64,000 nt of DNA from an uncultured Desulfobacterales bacterium (GTDB lineage Bacteria > Desulfobacterota > Desulfobacteria > Desulfobacterales > JAHEIW01). Of this stretch, positions 36,010 through 46,827 are shown one piece after another. The notes beneath the pieces are model-generated. The model did not search any database. It had not been told where the DNA came from and was given only the letters and a program-made list of their open reading frames with translations. Every line of letters starts with the position of its first letter. Position 1 is the first letter of the stretch. Made by a program: the position numbers and the translations under genes. The DNA is taken from NCBI GenBank assembly GCA_947259495.1, contig CAMYLV010000003.1, positions 88,626-152,625 of the forward strand, read 5' to 3'.

Positions 36010-38157
36010 ATGCGCAAAGAAATTATCGGCATCTTTTGTTTTTTTCTGGTTATCTATACGCTGATCAGTCTGTTGTCATTCAGTCCGGATGATCCGTCGA
36101 TTCACAACGCTAAAGCCGGGGGTGAGTTTCACAACCTGTTTGGCTTTCTCGGTGCGCATCTGGCCGGTATTTTGATCGGCCTCTTCGGGCTCGGCGCATT
36201 TTGGATCCCGCTTTTGCTGTTATTGACCAGTATTCATTTTTTTGGCGATCATCCGATGAAGGCAAAAATTGCGACACTCATCGGCGGTGTTCTGCTGGTG
36301 GCCACCACCGGCAGCCTGCTGGCCATGCGTCAAGATGCCTACCTTCTGTTTGGCAGCCAGTTTTCGGCCGGCGGTCTGGTTGGCATTCCATTAAAGTCCT
36401 TCCTGACCCAATACACCAACTTTACCGGGGCCTTAATTATTTTAATCCTGCTGTGGATCGTCGGCTTCATTCTGGCTACCGGTTTTTCCCTTATCACTTT
36501 TGGCCTGCGATGCTGGGCTTGGATTTCTGCAATCTTAGACCGCATAATGACCGTTTATCTTAAATGGAAGGAGCGTCGCGAGCGGTCAAAGAAATTTGCT
36601 CAAGTTGATCGCAATACCACGCGTGCCAAAGCCAAGAAAATAAAAATCAAAGCCGCCAGCGCTAAACCGATCAAGCCCGTTCCATCGCCCAAGCAGGAAG
36701 AATTTAAGTTCATGCGAACCGGCAAGGGCTTCCAACTGCCGTCGATAAATTTTTTGGAAGAGCCGGAATTTCAAATCGGTTCAGCAGATAATGAAAATTT
36801 ACGAATGCAGTCCCAGCTGCTTGAGAAAAAACTGGAGGATTTCGCTGTTCAGGGAAGAGTGGTTGAAGTCGCCCCCGGCCCGGTTGTTACCACCTTTGAA
36901 TATGAACCGGCCCCCGGTGTGAAGATCAACAAAATTGTCAACCTGACAGATGATCTGGCACTGGCCATGCGGGCAACCAGCATTCGGATCGTGGCGCCGA
37001 TTCCGGGCAAGGCCGTCATTGGTATCGAGGTTCCGAATACCGATCGCCAGATGGTCAAATTCAAAGAAATTATTGCATCCAGCGTATTTGAAAAGTGTAA
37101 ATCAAAGCTGACCCTTTGTCTGGGGAAAGATATTGTCGGCAACCCGGTGGTTGCCGAACTGGAAAAAATGCCCCATCTCTTGATTGCCGGCGCCACCGGC
37201 ACCGGTAAAAGCGTGGCCTTAAATGCCATGATCTGCAGCCTGCTTTACAAGTCCAAACCAAGTGAAGTCAAAATTATTATGGTCGACCCCAAACGCATCG
37301 AGCTGTCCAGCTACGATGGGATTCCCCATTTGATCACACCGGTGGTCACCAATCCAAAGAAAGCAACCAATGCGCTTTTTTGGGCGGTGCGTGAAATGGA
37401 ACGCCGATATGAGCTGCTTTCGGAAATGACGGCCCGCAATATTAAACAGTACAACAATAAGGTGGCTAAAGCCGAAAAAACGGTCGACCAGGAAACGCCT
37501 GAAAAGCTGCCTTATATCGTCATTATCATCGATGAGCTTGCCGACCTGATGATGCTTGCATCCCGGGATGTTGAAGTGGCCCTGACGCGGCTGGCTCAGA
37601 TGGCCAGGGCCGCCGGCATCCATCTGATTTTAGCCACCCAGCGGCCCTCAGTCGATGTTTTAACCGGCATTATCAAAGCCAATTTCCCGACACGCCTGAC
37701 ATTTCAGGTTTCGTCTCGAACCGATTCCCGAACCATAATCGATACCGTTGGTGCGGAAAATCTGCTCGGCAGCGGGGATATGTTGTTTTTGCCGCCCGGT
37801 ACCGCAAAATTGCAGCGTATTCACGGTGCCTATATTTCTGAAAACGAGTTGAGTCAAATCACCGGGTTTTTAAGAAGTCAGGAAAAACCGGAGTACGATG
37901 AAAAAGTAACCGAAGTAGCCGCCATCCAACCCGCCGAGGCCGACGATGATGAGTATGATGAGCGCTATGATGATGCCGTGGCCCTCATCACAAAGAACGG
38001 GCAAGCCTCTATCTCCATGATTCAGCGCCATTTGCGAATCGGCTACAATCGCGCTGCACGCATCATCGAAAAGATGGAAAAAGAGGGCATCGTCGGCCCC
38101 TCAGACGGCGCCAAGCCCAGAGAGGTGCTTGTCACCAGCTATGATCGTAAGGGTTAG
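36010..38157 (+). CDS. ftsK: DNA translocase FtsK/SpoIIIE
   Basis: 715 residues. Four to five membrane helices in the first 180 residues, a basic linker, the alpha-beta motor with Walker A GATGTGKS (about 394-401), Walker B VIIIDELADLMM and RATQRPSVDV-like LATQRPSVDVLTG, then a gamma winged helix at the C-terminus (ITKNGQASISMIQRHLRIGYNRAARIIEKMEKEGIVG) that reads polarity sequences. It pumps chromosome ends at the division septum and activates dimer resolution. Confidence 0.96.
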   Translation: MRKEIIGIFCFFLVIYTLISLLSFSPDDPSIHNAKAGGEFHNLFGFLGAHLAGILIGLFGLGAFWIPLLLLLTSIHFFGDHPMKAKIATLIGGVLLVATTGSLLAMRQDAYLLFGSQFSAGGLVGIPLKSFLTQYTNFTGALIILILLWIVGFILATGFSLITFGLRCWAWISAILDRIMTVYLKWKERRERSKKFAQVDRNTTRAKAKKIKIKAASAKPIKPVPSPKQEEFKFMRTGKGFQLPSINFLEEPEFQIGSADNENLRMQSQLLEKKLEDFAVQGRVVEVAPGPVVTTFEYEPAPGVKINKIVNLTDDLALAMRATSIRIVAPIPGKAVIGIEVPNTDRQMVKFKEIIASSVFEKCKSKLTLCLGKDIVGNPVVAELEKMPHLLIAGATGTGKSVALNAMICSLLYKSKPSEVKIIMVDPKRIELSSYDGIPHLITPVVTNPKKATNALFWAVREMERRYELLSEMTARNIKQYNNKVAKAEKTVDQETPEKLPYIVIIIDELADLMMLASRDVEVALTRLAQMARAAGIHLILATQRPSVDVLTGIIKANFPTRLTFQVSSRTDSRTIIDTVGAENLLGSGDMLFLPPGTAKLQRIHGAYISENELSQITGFLRSQEKPEYDEKVTEVAAIQPAEADDDEYDERYDDAVALITKNGQASISMIQRHLRIGYNRAARIIEKMEKEGIVGPSDGAKPREVLVTSYDRKG

Positions 38158-38239
38158 CCACTGGTTGCTGGCTTTAAATGTAATCTCAGCTTCGCATTAA
38201 TTTTCATGCAAGATTCAGGTAGTAGCTGGAGACCGGAAG

Positions 38240-38872
38240 ATGACAATCGGAATCGACCCGGAACAAATATCTGCGACCAAAGGTTTTCTCGACGAATATG
38301 AGGGACGCTGTCTGTACGATATTGCCCTCAAAGCCAGTCAATTGGGGCCCTGTCTGGAGATCGGCAGCTATTGCGGCAAATCAGCGATTTACATCGGCAC
38401 GGCCTGCAAAATGAACAAAGGCATCCTTTTTTCCATTGATCATCATCGCGGCTCAGAAGAACAACAGCCCGGTCAGGCTTATTTTGATCCCGACCTTTTT
38501 GATCCCCAAGCGGGCCGCATGGACACTTTTTGCGAATTTCGCAAAACCATTGAAAAAGCCGGGATTGAAGATACGGTTGTGGCCATGGTCAGTCGCTCCG
38601 ATGTGGCTGCTCGTCGCTGGGCCACGCCGCTGGGTATGGTTTTTATCGATGGGGGGCACACCATGGAAGCGGCCCTCAGCGATTATACCTGCTGGTCTCC
38701 CCACATCATTCCGGGGGGATATCTGCTGATCCATGATATCTTCTCGAACTCATCTGAGGGTGGACAGGCGCCACGTCGTATTTTTGACCTGGCGCTATCA
38801 AGCGGTCAATTTGAGCGCCTATCCATGATCAGGACCCTGGGCGTGCTGCAACGCAAAAAAAAAGCACAGTAA
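38240..38872 (+). CDS. Class I SAM-dependent methyltransferase (Methyltransf_24-like)
   Basis: 210 residues. SAM-binding motif I as CLEIGSYCGKSAIYIG near 37-52, motif with SIDHHRG, and DGGHTMEAALSDYTCWSPHIIPGGYLLIHDIF, typical of the cephalosporin-hydroxylase/Methyltransf_24 group. The substrate is unknown. It is preceded by a good GGAG-like site and converges with the next methyltransferase/glycosyltransferase pair, so a role in surface glycan or secondary modification is possible. Confidence 0.8.
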   Translation: MTIGIDPEQISATKGFLDEYEGRCLYDIALKASQLGPCLEIGSYCGKSAIYIGTACKMNKGILFSIDHHRGSEEQQPGQAYFDPDLFDPQAGRMDTFCEFRKTIEKAGIEDTVVAMVSRSDVAARRWATPLGMVFIDGGHTMEAALSDYTCWSPHIIPGGYLLIHDIFSNSSEGGQAPRRIFDLALSSGQFERLSMIRTLGVLQRKKKAQ

Positions 38873-38913
38873 GCGGTCTTTTTTCAGCCTTCGGACATCA
38901 CCGATAAATGGTC

Positions 38914-39633
38914 CTAATAACCCCTATTTTTTTTCAGATAAATCACTAAACTTTTTCCCAGAATGGGATTCAGTAATTTATCCATCCAGGCCACCAGATA
39001 CTGTTGTTTCATGATATCCCAGGTTAGGAAGCGATGGTAAAGGTTCACTGCGGGCACGTCTGTGCGATTTGGCCCCAGGAGGCATTTCAGCCACCAATAG
39101 GGGGTGTGCAGGCTGTGGGCATAATGGATGGCCCAGCGTTTCACGCCAAAATTTTCGAGCAAAGCAACAAGCTTTTTTTTTCGGTATATCCGGCGATGAC
39201 CGTTGTCTGAATTCGTGTACGCTGTTGAAAGGGCCCAGCAGATGCGCTCCGGCCAGAAACGCGGGACGCTTACTGCCAGATTGTGCCCCGGTTTTAACAC
39301 ACGGATGATCTCGCTGGCAGCGCTGCGATCGTCCGCAATGTGCTCCAGGACTTCTGCGCAGATAACCAGGTCAAAAAAATTATCTTTAAACGGCATGGCG
39401 CTGACATTTGCCATCGTCAGACCCCACAGACCGCCGTCGTTTTCGCCCAATTTTTCATGCAATTGTAATCGTTTTCTTGCTGCGCCGAGCTCTGCCGGGT
39501 TTAGGTCGGCACCAATGGCAAACACGTTTTTGAATCGATAGGCGGCACAGGTGTGCCGGCCCGATCCGCAGCCAATGTCCAGAATACGGTAACCCGGCTT
39601 GATATTCAGCTTTTTAAAATCAACGGTGATCAC
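38914..39633 (-). CDS. SAM-dependent methyltransferase (Methyltransf_11)
   Basis: 239 residues. Motif I ILDIGCGSGRHT near 17-28, GADLNPAELGAAR, motif FFDLVICAEVLEHI, and RVLKPGHNLAVSVPRFWPE. The C-terminal 80 residues are aromatic-rich (HYAHSLHTPYWWLKCLLG). The gene overlaps the upstream glycosyltransferase by 14 bp, so both are co-translated and probably modify one glycan or lipid. Confidence 0.88.
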   Translation of the reverse strand: MITVDFKKLNIKPGYRILDIGCGSGRHTCAAYRFKNVFAIGADLNPAELGAARKRLQLHEKLGENDGGLWGLTMANVSAMPFKDNFFDLVICAEVLEHIADDRSAASEIIRVLKPGHNLAVSVPRFWPERICWALSTAYTNSDNGHRRIYRKKKLVALLENFGVKRWAIHYAHSLHTPYWWLKCLLGPNRTDVPAVNLYHRFLTWDIMKQQYLVAWMDKLLNPILGKSLVIYLKKNRGY

Positions 39634-40921
39634 GAATTGCCTCCCGATATACGCTCACGGTCCTCTGGGCGGCCTTGATCCAGGTAAAATGTTGCTGAAC
39701 CCTTTGATAACCCGCAAGGCTCAGTTTTTGAGCCAGTTGCGGTTGTTGCAGGACCGTCAAAATTGCATTGGCCAGAGCATGATGGTCAGCCGGCGGAACC
39801 AGAATCCCGGCATCCCCGACGACCTCGGGCAACGCCCCGCCGGTGGTGCTGATGACCGGTACCGCACAGGCCATGGCTTCACCGACGGGTAATCCAAAAC
39901 CTTCATAAACCGACGGGATAACCGCAGCCGTTGCCTTTGCATATAATCGCACGAAGCGGTCGTTGGTGATGCGACCGGTAAATGTGATCAGATTTCCGAT
40001 ACCCAGCTTTTGAATTAATTTCTGACTATATCCGTTTTTGCAGGGTGACCCGACGATCGTGAGTTTGACAGGCTGTGTTTGTGCAACCTTTGAAACAGCC
40101 CGCAGCAGGTAAAAAAGTCCTTTTAAAGGCATATCGGCGCTGTTGGTTACAATCAGCCGGTTTTTCTCCCGGGCGATATCGGGGATCGGGTAAAAAAGAT
40201 CGGTGCGGATACCGTTGGGTATGATTCTAAATCGGTTGGTTGATATTTTAAAATCGCGTGCGATATCCTTGCGGGCAGTTTTGGATACGGTGATGATATG
40301 GGAAAGCATTCTTGAAACGCGTTTTTGCATGCCGCAAAACGAATACCAGCGCCATTGTTGCATCTTTCTCCAAATGTTCGCCGCCGAGCGGATCGCTATT
40401 TTGCGATCGATGGTGATCGGATGGTGAATGGTGGCTACGGTGGGCAGCCAGTCTTTTATGTTCAGCAGGCTATAGGACAAGCCCTGGTTGTCGTGAACGA
40501 TATCATATTGATGGCGCTTACGGCGTAAGAATCGACGGGCACGCAACCCAAATGTAAAAGGCTCAGGGAATCCCATGGTCGACACCCCGATCCACTCAAT
40601 GAAATTGATGGGTTGACAAAGCTCTTTTAGCGACGGCGTTCTGAATAGGTTTTCCGGGTTATACAGGTCCAGCGACTGAATCTGGTAGAACGGGATATCT
40701 GCATCTAACTGCGGTTTTGGCGGACCGACAACGACATCAACCCGATGCCCCAGGTCTTTCAGGGCGCGACTGAGGTTTTTTAAATAAACGCCCTGGCCAC
40801 CGCAATGCGGATTGCACCTGTAGCTTAAGAGGCAAATTTTGAGGGGTTTGGATGTATCTTTAACCGTATTCACAATAGAAATATAATTGTCAGCGCATTT
40901 TTCGGTAATAGTACTTTGCAA
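39620..40921 (-). CDS. Glycosyltransferase family 4
   Basis: 433 residues in the frame starting at TTG 40921 (GTG 40873 is a possible alternative; the conserved part starts at KICLLSYRCNPHCGGQGVYL). GT-B fold with the glycine-rich donor loop CGGQGVYLKNL, RIIPNGIRTDLFYP, the EX7E motif in YEGFGLPVGEAMA and STTGGALPEVVGDAG. It transfers a sugar from a nucleotide donor to an unknown acceptor. It is paired with the overlapping methyltransferase. Confidence 0.88.
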   Translation of the reverse strand: MQSTITEKCADNYISIVNTVKDTSKPLKICLLSYRCNPHCGGQGVYLKNLSRALKDLGHRVDVVVGPPKPQLDADIPFYQIQSLDLYNPENLFRTPSLKELCQPINFIEWIGVSTMGFPEPFTFGLRARRFLRRKRHQYDIVHDNQGLSYSLLNIKDWLPTVATIHHPITIDRKIAIRSAANIWRKMQQWRWYSFCGMQKRVSRMLSHIITVSKTARKDIARDFKISTNRFRIIPNGIRTDLFYPIPDIAREKNRLIVTNSADMPLKGLFYLLRAVSKVAQTQPVKLTIVGSPCKNGYSQKLIQKLGIGNLITFTGRITNDRFVRLYAKATAAVIPSVYEGFGLPVGEAMACAVPVISTTGGALPEVVGDAGILVPPADHHALANAILTVLQQPQLAQKLSLAGYQRVQQHFTWIKAAQRTVSVYREAIRDHR

Positions 40922-41164
40922 GGAGCCCAGTGATTAAAGATTGAATAATTTTGATTGAATATTCAATTCTCCCGCCGTCTTCTGGCATGAATTAGCCCAT
41001 ATGGCAATACCTATCGGCGAAGCCCTTGGTGCCGGCAGCTAAAGTTTTTGCCCAAAGTGTCGATATCACATCCAGTGGTTCGTGCGGTCTATAATGGCCA
41101 TAACATAATAGAATCATGATAAATAAATAGATGAGTTGGATTCGTTTACCACAGATTCAAGCCA

Positions 41165-42748
41165 ATGGACAGTTTAAAAAAAGAAACCATTCTGTTTGTC
41201 GATGACGAGGAAAGTATTTTAAGCGTGTCCAGTGAATACTTTCAACGCAAAGGCTATGAGACCCGCACCGCCAGCACGGGTGTTGAAGCGCTTAAGATTC
41301 TCGATAGTGAGACAATCGACTGCTGTTTTACCGATATTAACATGCCCCAAATGAATGGGCTTGAGCTTGCCGAAAGAATCAGAAACCACGATAATACCAT
41401 GCCGGTAATTGTTATGACCGGTTATCCCTCCCTGGAAAATACTATCCAGACCATCAAAAACGGGGTCGTTGATTTTTTGATCAAGCCGGTCAATCTGAAA
41501 CAGATGGAATTAAGTGTGCAGCGCGTCATGCAACAGCGCAAAATGTTTGTGGAAAATGTTCTTTTAAAAAAGGAAGTCGAGGGCAAACAGCGCCTGGAAA
41601 GGTTAAACCAGGAGTTAATGGTCAAAGTCAAAGAATTGAACACACTGAACAAAATAATGAGCCAATTTACTGCTATCGGCTCCAGCAAGGATGTGTTCAA
41701 ACGGGCGGTTGATATCGCCTGCACTATTTCCCATGCCGATATGACCGGTTTTTACGTGATCAATGATGCGGTTCAGGAGCCGGTACAGGTGTCATCGTCA
41801 GTTGTATCCTGCGGTCCCGCCGCAACGCCGGATCTAAAAAATGTCTGCAAGACGCAACCCATGCCGCCGGCGGACAGATTCAAGTCTTTAAGCTCGGGAC
41901 TAATAATGGAAGTTGTCTCGGATCAGATCCCGTTGTTGATTTCTCAAAATACCGCAAACAACGGTTTGCCGGCCGAAATCAAATCCGCCATGATTGTACC
42001 GCTCAAGATCAGGGAGAAGGTCTTTGGCGTGTTAACGGCAGTCGTCAATCAGGGGCAAAAGCGATTCAGCGAAAAAGATCTTTATTATCTTTCATTTTTG
42101 GCCCAGAGTGCTGCGCAGGCCATTGAAAACCTGGCGCTATATGAAAATATCTATGAAAATCTTTTTGCCACGCTGTACGCTTTTGTAAAAGCGGTGGAGG
42201 CCAGAGATCTATACACCCAGCAGCATTCGAGCCGTGTCACCGGGTTGTCCATTGTTTTGGGCAAACAACTCGGATGCTCTAAAGAAGAGTTGGACGTTCT
42301 CAATTTTGCGGGTCATCTGCATGATATTGGTAAAATCGGTATCCGCGATGACATCCTTTTAAAACCTGGTAAATTGACCAACGACGAATTTGAAAAAATT
42401 AAGGATCATCCGGCGATCGGTGCCAATATTCTTGAGCAACTGGGATTGTGGGAAAGAGAAAGAAAAATAATCCGATGTCATCACGAGCGATTTGACGGTA
42501 CCGGCTATCCCGACGGTATCAAGCAGGATGAGATCCCTTTTTTGGCTCGCATTTTATCGGTGGCTGATGTTTATGATGCCATGGCTTCCGATCGGGCCTA
42601 TCGTAAAAAAATGGCAGATGAGGTCATTCTCAAAATAATCAATGAAGGTATCGGCTCCCAGTTTGACCCGGATGTGGTAGCGGCGTTTAATCAGGCCTAT
42701 GCGGCCGGTAAAATTTCCCATTATATGAAGACCGGGGAAATAAACTGA
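41165..42748 (+). CDS. Response regulator: REC - GAF - HD-GYP c-di-GMP phosphodiesterase
   Basis: 527 residues. REC (1-125) with D13/D14, phospho-acceptor D57 (CCFTDINMP) and the switch Thr/Lys (MTGYP, LIKPVN); a coiled linker with two Leu/Lys-rich helices; GAF at about 160-320; HD-GYP at about 335-510 with GHLHDIGKIG, HHERFDGTGYPDG and SVADVYDAMASDRAYR. It degrades c-di-GMP under two-component control. The signal kinase is not nearby. The PilZ protein at 2601 could be one reader of the same messenger. Confidence 0.94.
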   Translation: MDSLKKETILFVDDEESILSVSSEYFQRKGYETRTASTGVEALKILDSETIDCCFTDINMPQMNGLELAERIRNHDNTMPVIVMTGYPSLENTIQTIKNGVVDFLIKPVNLKQMELSVQRVMQQRKMFVENVLLKKEVEGKQRLERLNQELMVKVKELNTLNKIMSQFTAIGSSKDVFKRAVDIACTISHADMTGFYVINDAVQEPVQVSSSVVSCGPAATPDLKNVCKTQPMPPADRFKSLSSGLIMEVVSDQIPLLISQNTANNGLPAEIKSAMIVPLKIREKVFGVLTAVVNQGQKRFSEKDLYYLSFLAQSAAQAIENLALYENIYENLFATLYAFVKAVEARDLYTQQHSSRVTGLSIVLGKQLGCSKEELDVLNFAGHLHDIGKIGIRDDILLKPGKLTNDEFEKIKDHPAIGANILEQLGLWERERKIIRCHHERFDGTGYPDGIKQDEIPFLARILSVADVYDAMASDRAYRKKMADEVILKIINEGIGSQFDPDVVAAFNQAYAAGKISHYMKTGEIN

Positions 42749-42854
42749 TCTCGATACAGCAATCCCCTCTTCAGTGAATACACCTCTTTGTGATCCATAG
42801 ACACAGAAAAACAGTGGATGTTATTTTTGTCTAAAACTTTGCCCAATCGAGGTT

Positions 42855-42900
42855 AACAAAAAAAGCGGGATAGCCATTTAGCTTAACCGCTTTTTTTGTT
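42855..42900. terminator. Bidirectional intrinsic terminator
   Basis: A perfect 14-bp stem AACAAAAAAAGCGG / CCGCTTTTTTTGTT with an 18-nt loop, between the HD-GYP gene (rightward) and tRNA-Pro (leftward). Confidence 0.92.
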
Positions 42901-42960
42901 ATAATCATATTTTAGACGATTGATCCCGTGTTTTGACCGGAGCATTCGTCGAACATAATT

Positions 42961-43039
<79 letters not shown>

Positions 43040-43082
43040 ACACAGGCGATTTTAATTAGCACTCATGGTTGGATATGTCAAT

Positions 43083-43300
43083 AAGAGACAGAAGACAGAG
43101 GACAGAAAGCAGACGCCAGAGACTGGAAACGAGAAACCGAACACCAATCAATTTTCCCTATTTTGAATATCGAATACCCGCCCGCCTCAGGTGGACGATG
43201 GCGGGCAGGTATTCGATATTCTGCGTTTCTCTGTTTTCTGACCTCTGACCTCTAATACTTAAACCCTTGAAACCGGAACGCAGAACCTTGAACCTGTTGT
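43083..43300. repeat. Degenerate-word region with a 22-bp-stem hairpin
   Basis: AGACAGAAGACAGAGGACAG words and their complements (CTGACCTCTGACCTC) surround an inverted repeat at 43165-43221: GAATATCGAATACCCGCCCG... pairs with ...GGGCAGGTATTCGATATTC at 21 of 22 positions. A related GAATATCGAA hairpin follows ldcA at 44273-44346. Confidence 0.75.
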
Positions 43301-43304
43301 CTTT

Positions 43305-44222
43305 ATGGAAACTCTGAACAAATCACTCACAAAGCCGCGCCGCTTAAAGCCCGGTGATACCATCGGCATTGTGGCGCCGGCCGGCGCTTTTGACCGCGAG
43401 CTTTTTATGCAGGGTCTGAACACCCTGAACTCAATGGGTTATCATACCCGGGTTCCTGATGAAATATATGGCAAAACCGGCTACCTGGCCGGCTCCGACG
43501 TGCAGCGTGCGCAGCTAGTCAATCAGCTTTTTAACAACCCGGACGTACAGGCCATCATTTGTGCCCGGGGCGGATTTGGCTGTTTACGCATGTTGCCTTT
43601 GGTCGATTTTGATATCATCCGGACCCATCCTAAAATTTTCGTCGGTTACAGCGATGTGACAGCGCTGCTGACAGCGATCACCACCCGCAACGGGCTGGTG
43701 ACATTTCATGGTCCGATGGTGACCACCCTTGCAAAGGCGCCCGAGTTGACTCGCAACTCCTTAACGGCCGCGATTGCATCCGCTGCCGCGCTTGAAATGA
43801 AAACCACCGATGGCGTTGTTATTCAGGCGGGCAAGGCAAAAGGCCCGGTTATCGGTGGCAACCTCACCACTGTATGTCACCTGCTGGGGACGCCCTTTGA
43901 AGCCGAATTTAAGAATCACATTGTGCTGCTGGAGGATTGCGGCGAAGCCCCTTACCGCATTGACCGGATGCTGTCCCAAATGAAGCTGGCCGGTTGTTTT
44001 GAAGGGATTGCCGGTTTGATTCTCGGTGACTTTGAAGATTGTGGAGCCCTGGACGGAATCTATCAGATTTTCCAGGAACATTTCCAGGACACTCACATTC
44101 CGATTCTGGCAGGTTTTGATGTCGGTCATGGTCAGCAAAACATGACCATTCCTTTTGGCCTAACCGCCACCCTGGATACCGATAAACAGCTTCTTTCATT
44201 TGCGCAACCGGCAACGGTCTGA
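43305..44222 (+). CDS. ldcA: LD-carboxypeptidase (peptidase S66)
   Basis: 305 residues. Cleaves the terminal D-Ala from cytoplasmic tetrapeptides in murein recycling. The triad is visible: nucleophile Ser116 in VGYSDVTAL, Glu210 in VLLEDCGEAPYRIDR, His275 in FDVGHGQQN; ICARGGFG is also conserved. Flanked on both sides by hairpin repeats. The next gene is a serine hydrolase of the beta-lactamase fold, which together suggests peptidoglycan processing. Confidence 0.93.
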   Translation: METLNKSLTKPRRLKPGDTIGIVAPAGAFDRELFMQGLNTLNSMGYHTRVPDEIYGKTGYLAGSDVQRAQLVNQLFNNPDVQAIICARGGFGCLRMLPLVDFDIIRTHPKIFVGYSDVTALLTAITTRNGLVTFHGPMVTTLAKAPELTRNSLTAAIASAAALEMKTTDGVVIQAGKAKGPVIGGNLTTVCHLLGTPFEAEFKNHIVLLEDCGEAPYRIDRMLSQMKLAGCFEGIAGLILGDFEDCGALDGIYQIFQEHFQDTHIPILAGFDVGHGQQNMTIPFGLTATLDTDKQLLSFAQPATV

Positions 44223-44500
44223 TGGCAGAAATCAGACGACAGATGACAGAGAACAGAGCTCAGAGAACTGCAGAATATCGAATGTTGAATACCGAAGAAT
44301 AAAAATACTTCTTCATTCGAAATTCCCTGTTCGGTATACGATATTCAAAATATAGAAAATAAGGTTTCAGCGTTCAGGTTTCAGTTGTCAGCCTATGGCC
44401 CGGAGGGCCTGATATTGCCCTTAAAACCTATAGGCTGGTTACGGCTCCAGAGGCATATCATGTTTCGGTATAATTTGTAGTGTTCTGACACCTGACACCT
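44223..44500. repeat. Degenerate-word region with GAATATCGAA hairpin
   Basis: GACAGATGACAGAGAACAGA words, then an imperfect stem-loop 44273-44346 with ends GAATATCGAATG... and ...ATACGATATTC, then CAGCGTTCAGGTTTCAG words and CTGACACCTGACACC. The 353-bp gap to the next gene holds no other feature. Confidence 0.6.
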
Positions 44501-44575
44501 GCCTGCGCGACCATAACTGCAATGGCGCAACGAAGGTCCGGCTCCTGATTAGCATACGGATAAAGACGAAGTGAA

Positions 44576-45652
44576 ATGACTATGAAAGCAGTTGACAGAT
44601 TGATGCAGCAGGCGATTGCCGCTAAGATTTTTCCAGGCGGTGTTTTGCTGGTCTCACGGGAGGGAGCAGTCGTTTTCTCGAAAGCATACGGGCTGGCCAA
44701 CATCTACGCGCATGTTCCCATGACCGTCGAAACCGTTTTTGATCTGGCATCTTTGACAAAGCCGCTGGCCACAACTCTGGCAGTAATGCGGCTTGTGCAA
44801 AACCGTCAACTCGGACTGGAGCAGTCTCTCGGTGATTTGCTGCCCGAATTTCAGGGGAGCGACAAAGCCGGGATCAGGCTCAAACATCTACTCTATCATA
44901 ATTCGGGGCTTCCAGACTACCGGCCTTATTTCAAGGACTTAAGTAAAATCGAAATGGATTCGCGCCGTGCTGCACTACGTCGGTTTCTGGTGAAAGAGCC
45001 GCTGATCCAACCCAGCGGGAAAGAAGTGCTTTACAGTGACCTGGGGTTCATGATTCTGGCATGGGTGGTCGAGCACGTTGCCGACCGGCGGCTGGATCAT
45101 TTTGTCACTGACGAAATTTATCAACCCCTGGGGCTTGAGAACCTCTTTTTCAATGCCGATAACGCTGATGACCGTCAGGGACCTTTTGCCGCCACGGAAA
45201 ATTGTTTATGGCGCCATGAAGTTTTAGTCGGTCAGGTGCATGATGAAAATGCGTTTGCGGTCGGCGGCATCGAAGGCCACGCCGGCCTTTTTGGAACCGC
45301 CGAAGATGTTAACAGACTATTGGTTGAAATGCTTCGCACCTATCACGGGCAGATGGCCGCTGCCTTATTTGACAAAGATTTGCTGCATCAATTTTTCAAA
45401 CGCCTGCCTGAGACAGACAAGGCAATGGGGTTTGATATGCCGCGCTTAAAAGGTGCCAGCTGTGGCCGGGGTTTTTCAACGAATAGCGTTGGGCATCTGG
45501 GGTTTACCGGCACCTCTTTTTGGATGGATCTCGAGCAGTCTATCATTGTCATATTGCTGACCAATCGCGTGCACCCGACACGTGAAAATGAGCGCATTAA
45601 AAAATTCAGGCCCCATTTGCACGACACGGTCATCAATACGATGCGGCCATAA
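44576..45652 (+). CDS. Beta-lactamase-fold serine hydrolase
   Basis: 358 residues. Class C/EstB-like: SxxK as S59-L-T-K62, second motif Y153-S-D155 (Asp instead of Asn, common in esterases and peptidases of this family), and HLGFTGTSFWMD near the C-terminus for the KTG-like motif. GGIEGHAGLFGTAEDV is also typical. No signal peptide, so it is cytoplasmic, unlike AmpC. Likely a murein-peptide or ester hydrolase; antibiotic resistance is not implied. The ATG at 44582 is an alternative start two codons in. Confidence 0.82.
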   Translation: MTMKAVDRLMQQAIAAKIFPGGVLLVSREGAVVFSKAYGLANIYAHVPMTVETVFDLASLTKPLATTLAVMRLVQNRQLGLEQSLGDLLPEFQGSDKAGIRLKHLLYHNSGLPDYRPYFKDLSKIEMDSRRAALRRFLVKEPLIQPSGKEVLYSDLGFMILAWVVEHVADRRLDHFVTDEIYQPLGLENLFFNADNADDRQGPFAATENCLWRHEVLVGQVHDENAFAVGGIEGHAGLFGTAEDVNRLLVEMLRTYHGQMAAALFDKDLLHQFFKRLPETDKAMGFDMPRLKGASCGRGFSTNSVGHLGFTGTSFWMDLEQSIIVILLTNRVHPTRENERIKKFRPHLHDTVINTMRP

Positions 45653-45713
45653 ATTTTTTAATGATTATTTTTGCTTGTCATGCTACAATAAATCTGTTTT
45701 ACTATCCATTTAA

Positions 45714-46793
<1,080 letters not shown>

Positions 46794-46827
46794 GTTTGTA
46801 CGGCCTTGCTAGAGTGAACGAAGCGTT

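Noticed and set aside
44576..45652. Reading the beta-lactamase-fold protein as an antibiotic resistance gene
   Set aside because: It lacks a signal peptide, has YSD rather than YxN, and sits next to ldcA; a housekeeping hydrolase is more likely.
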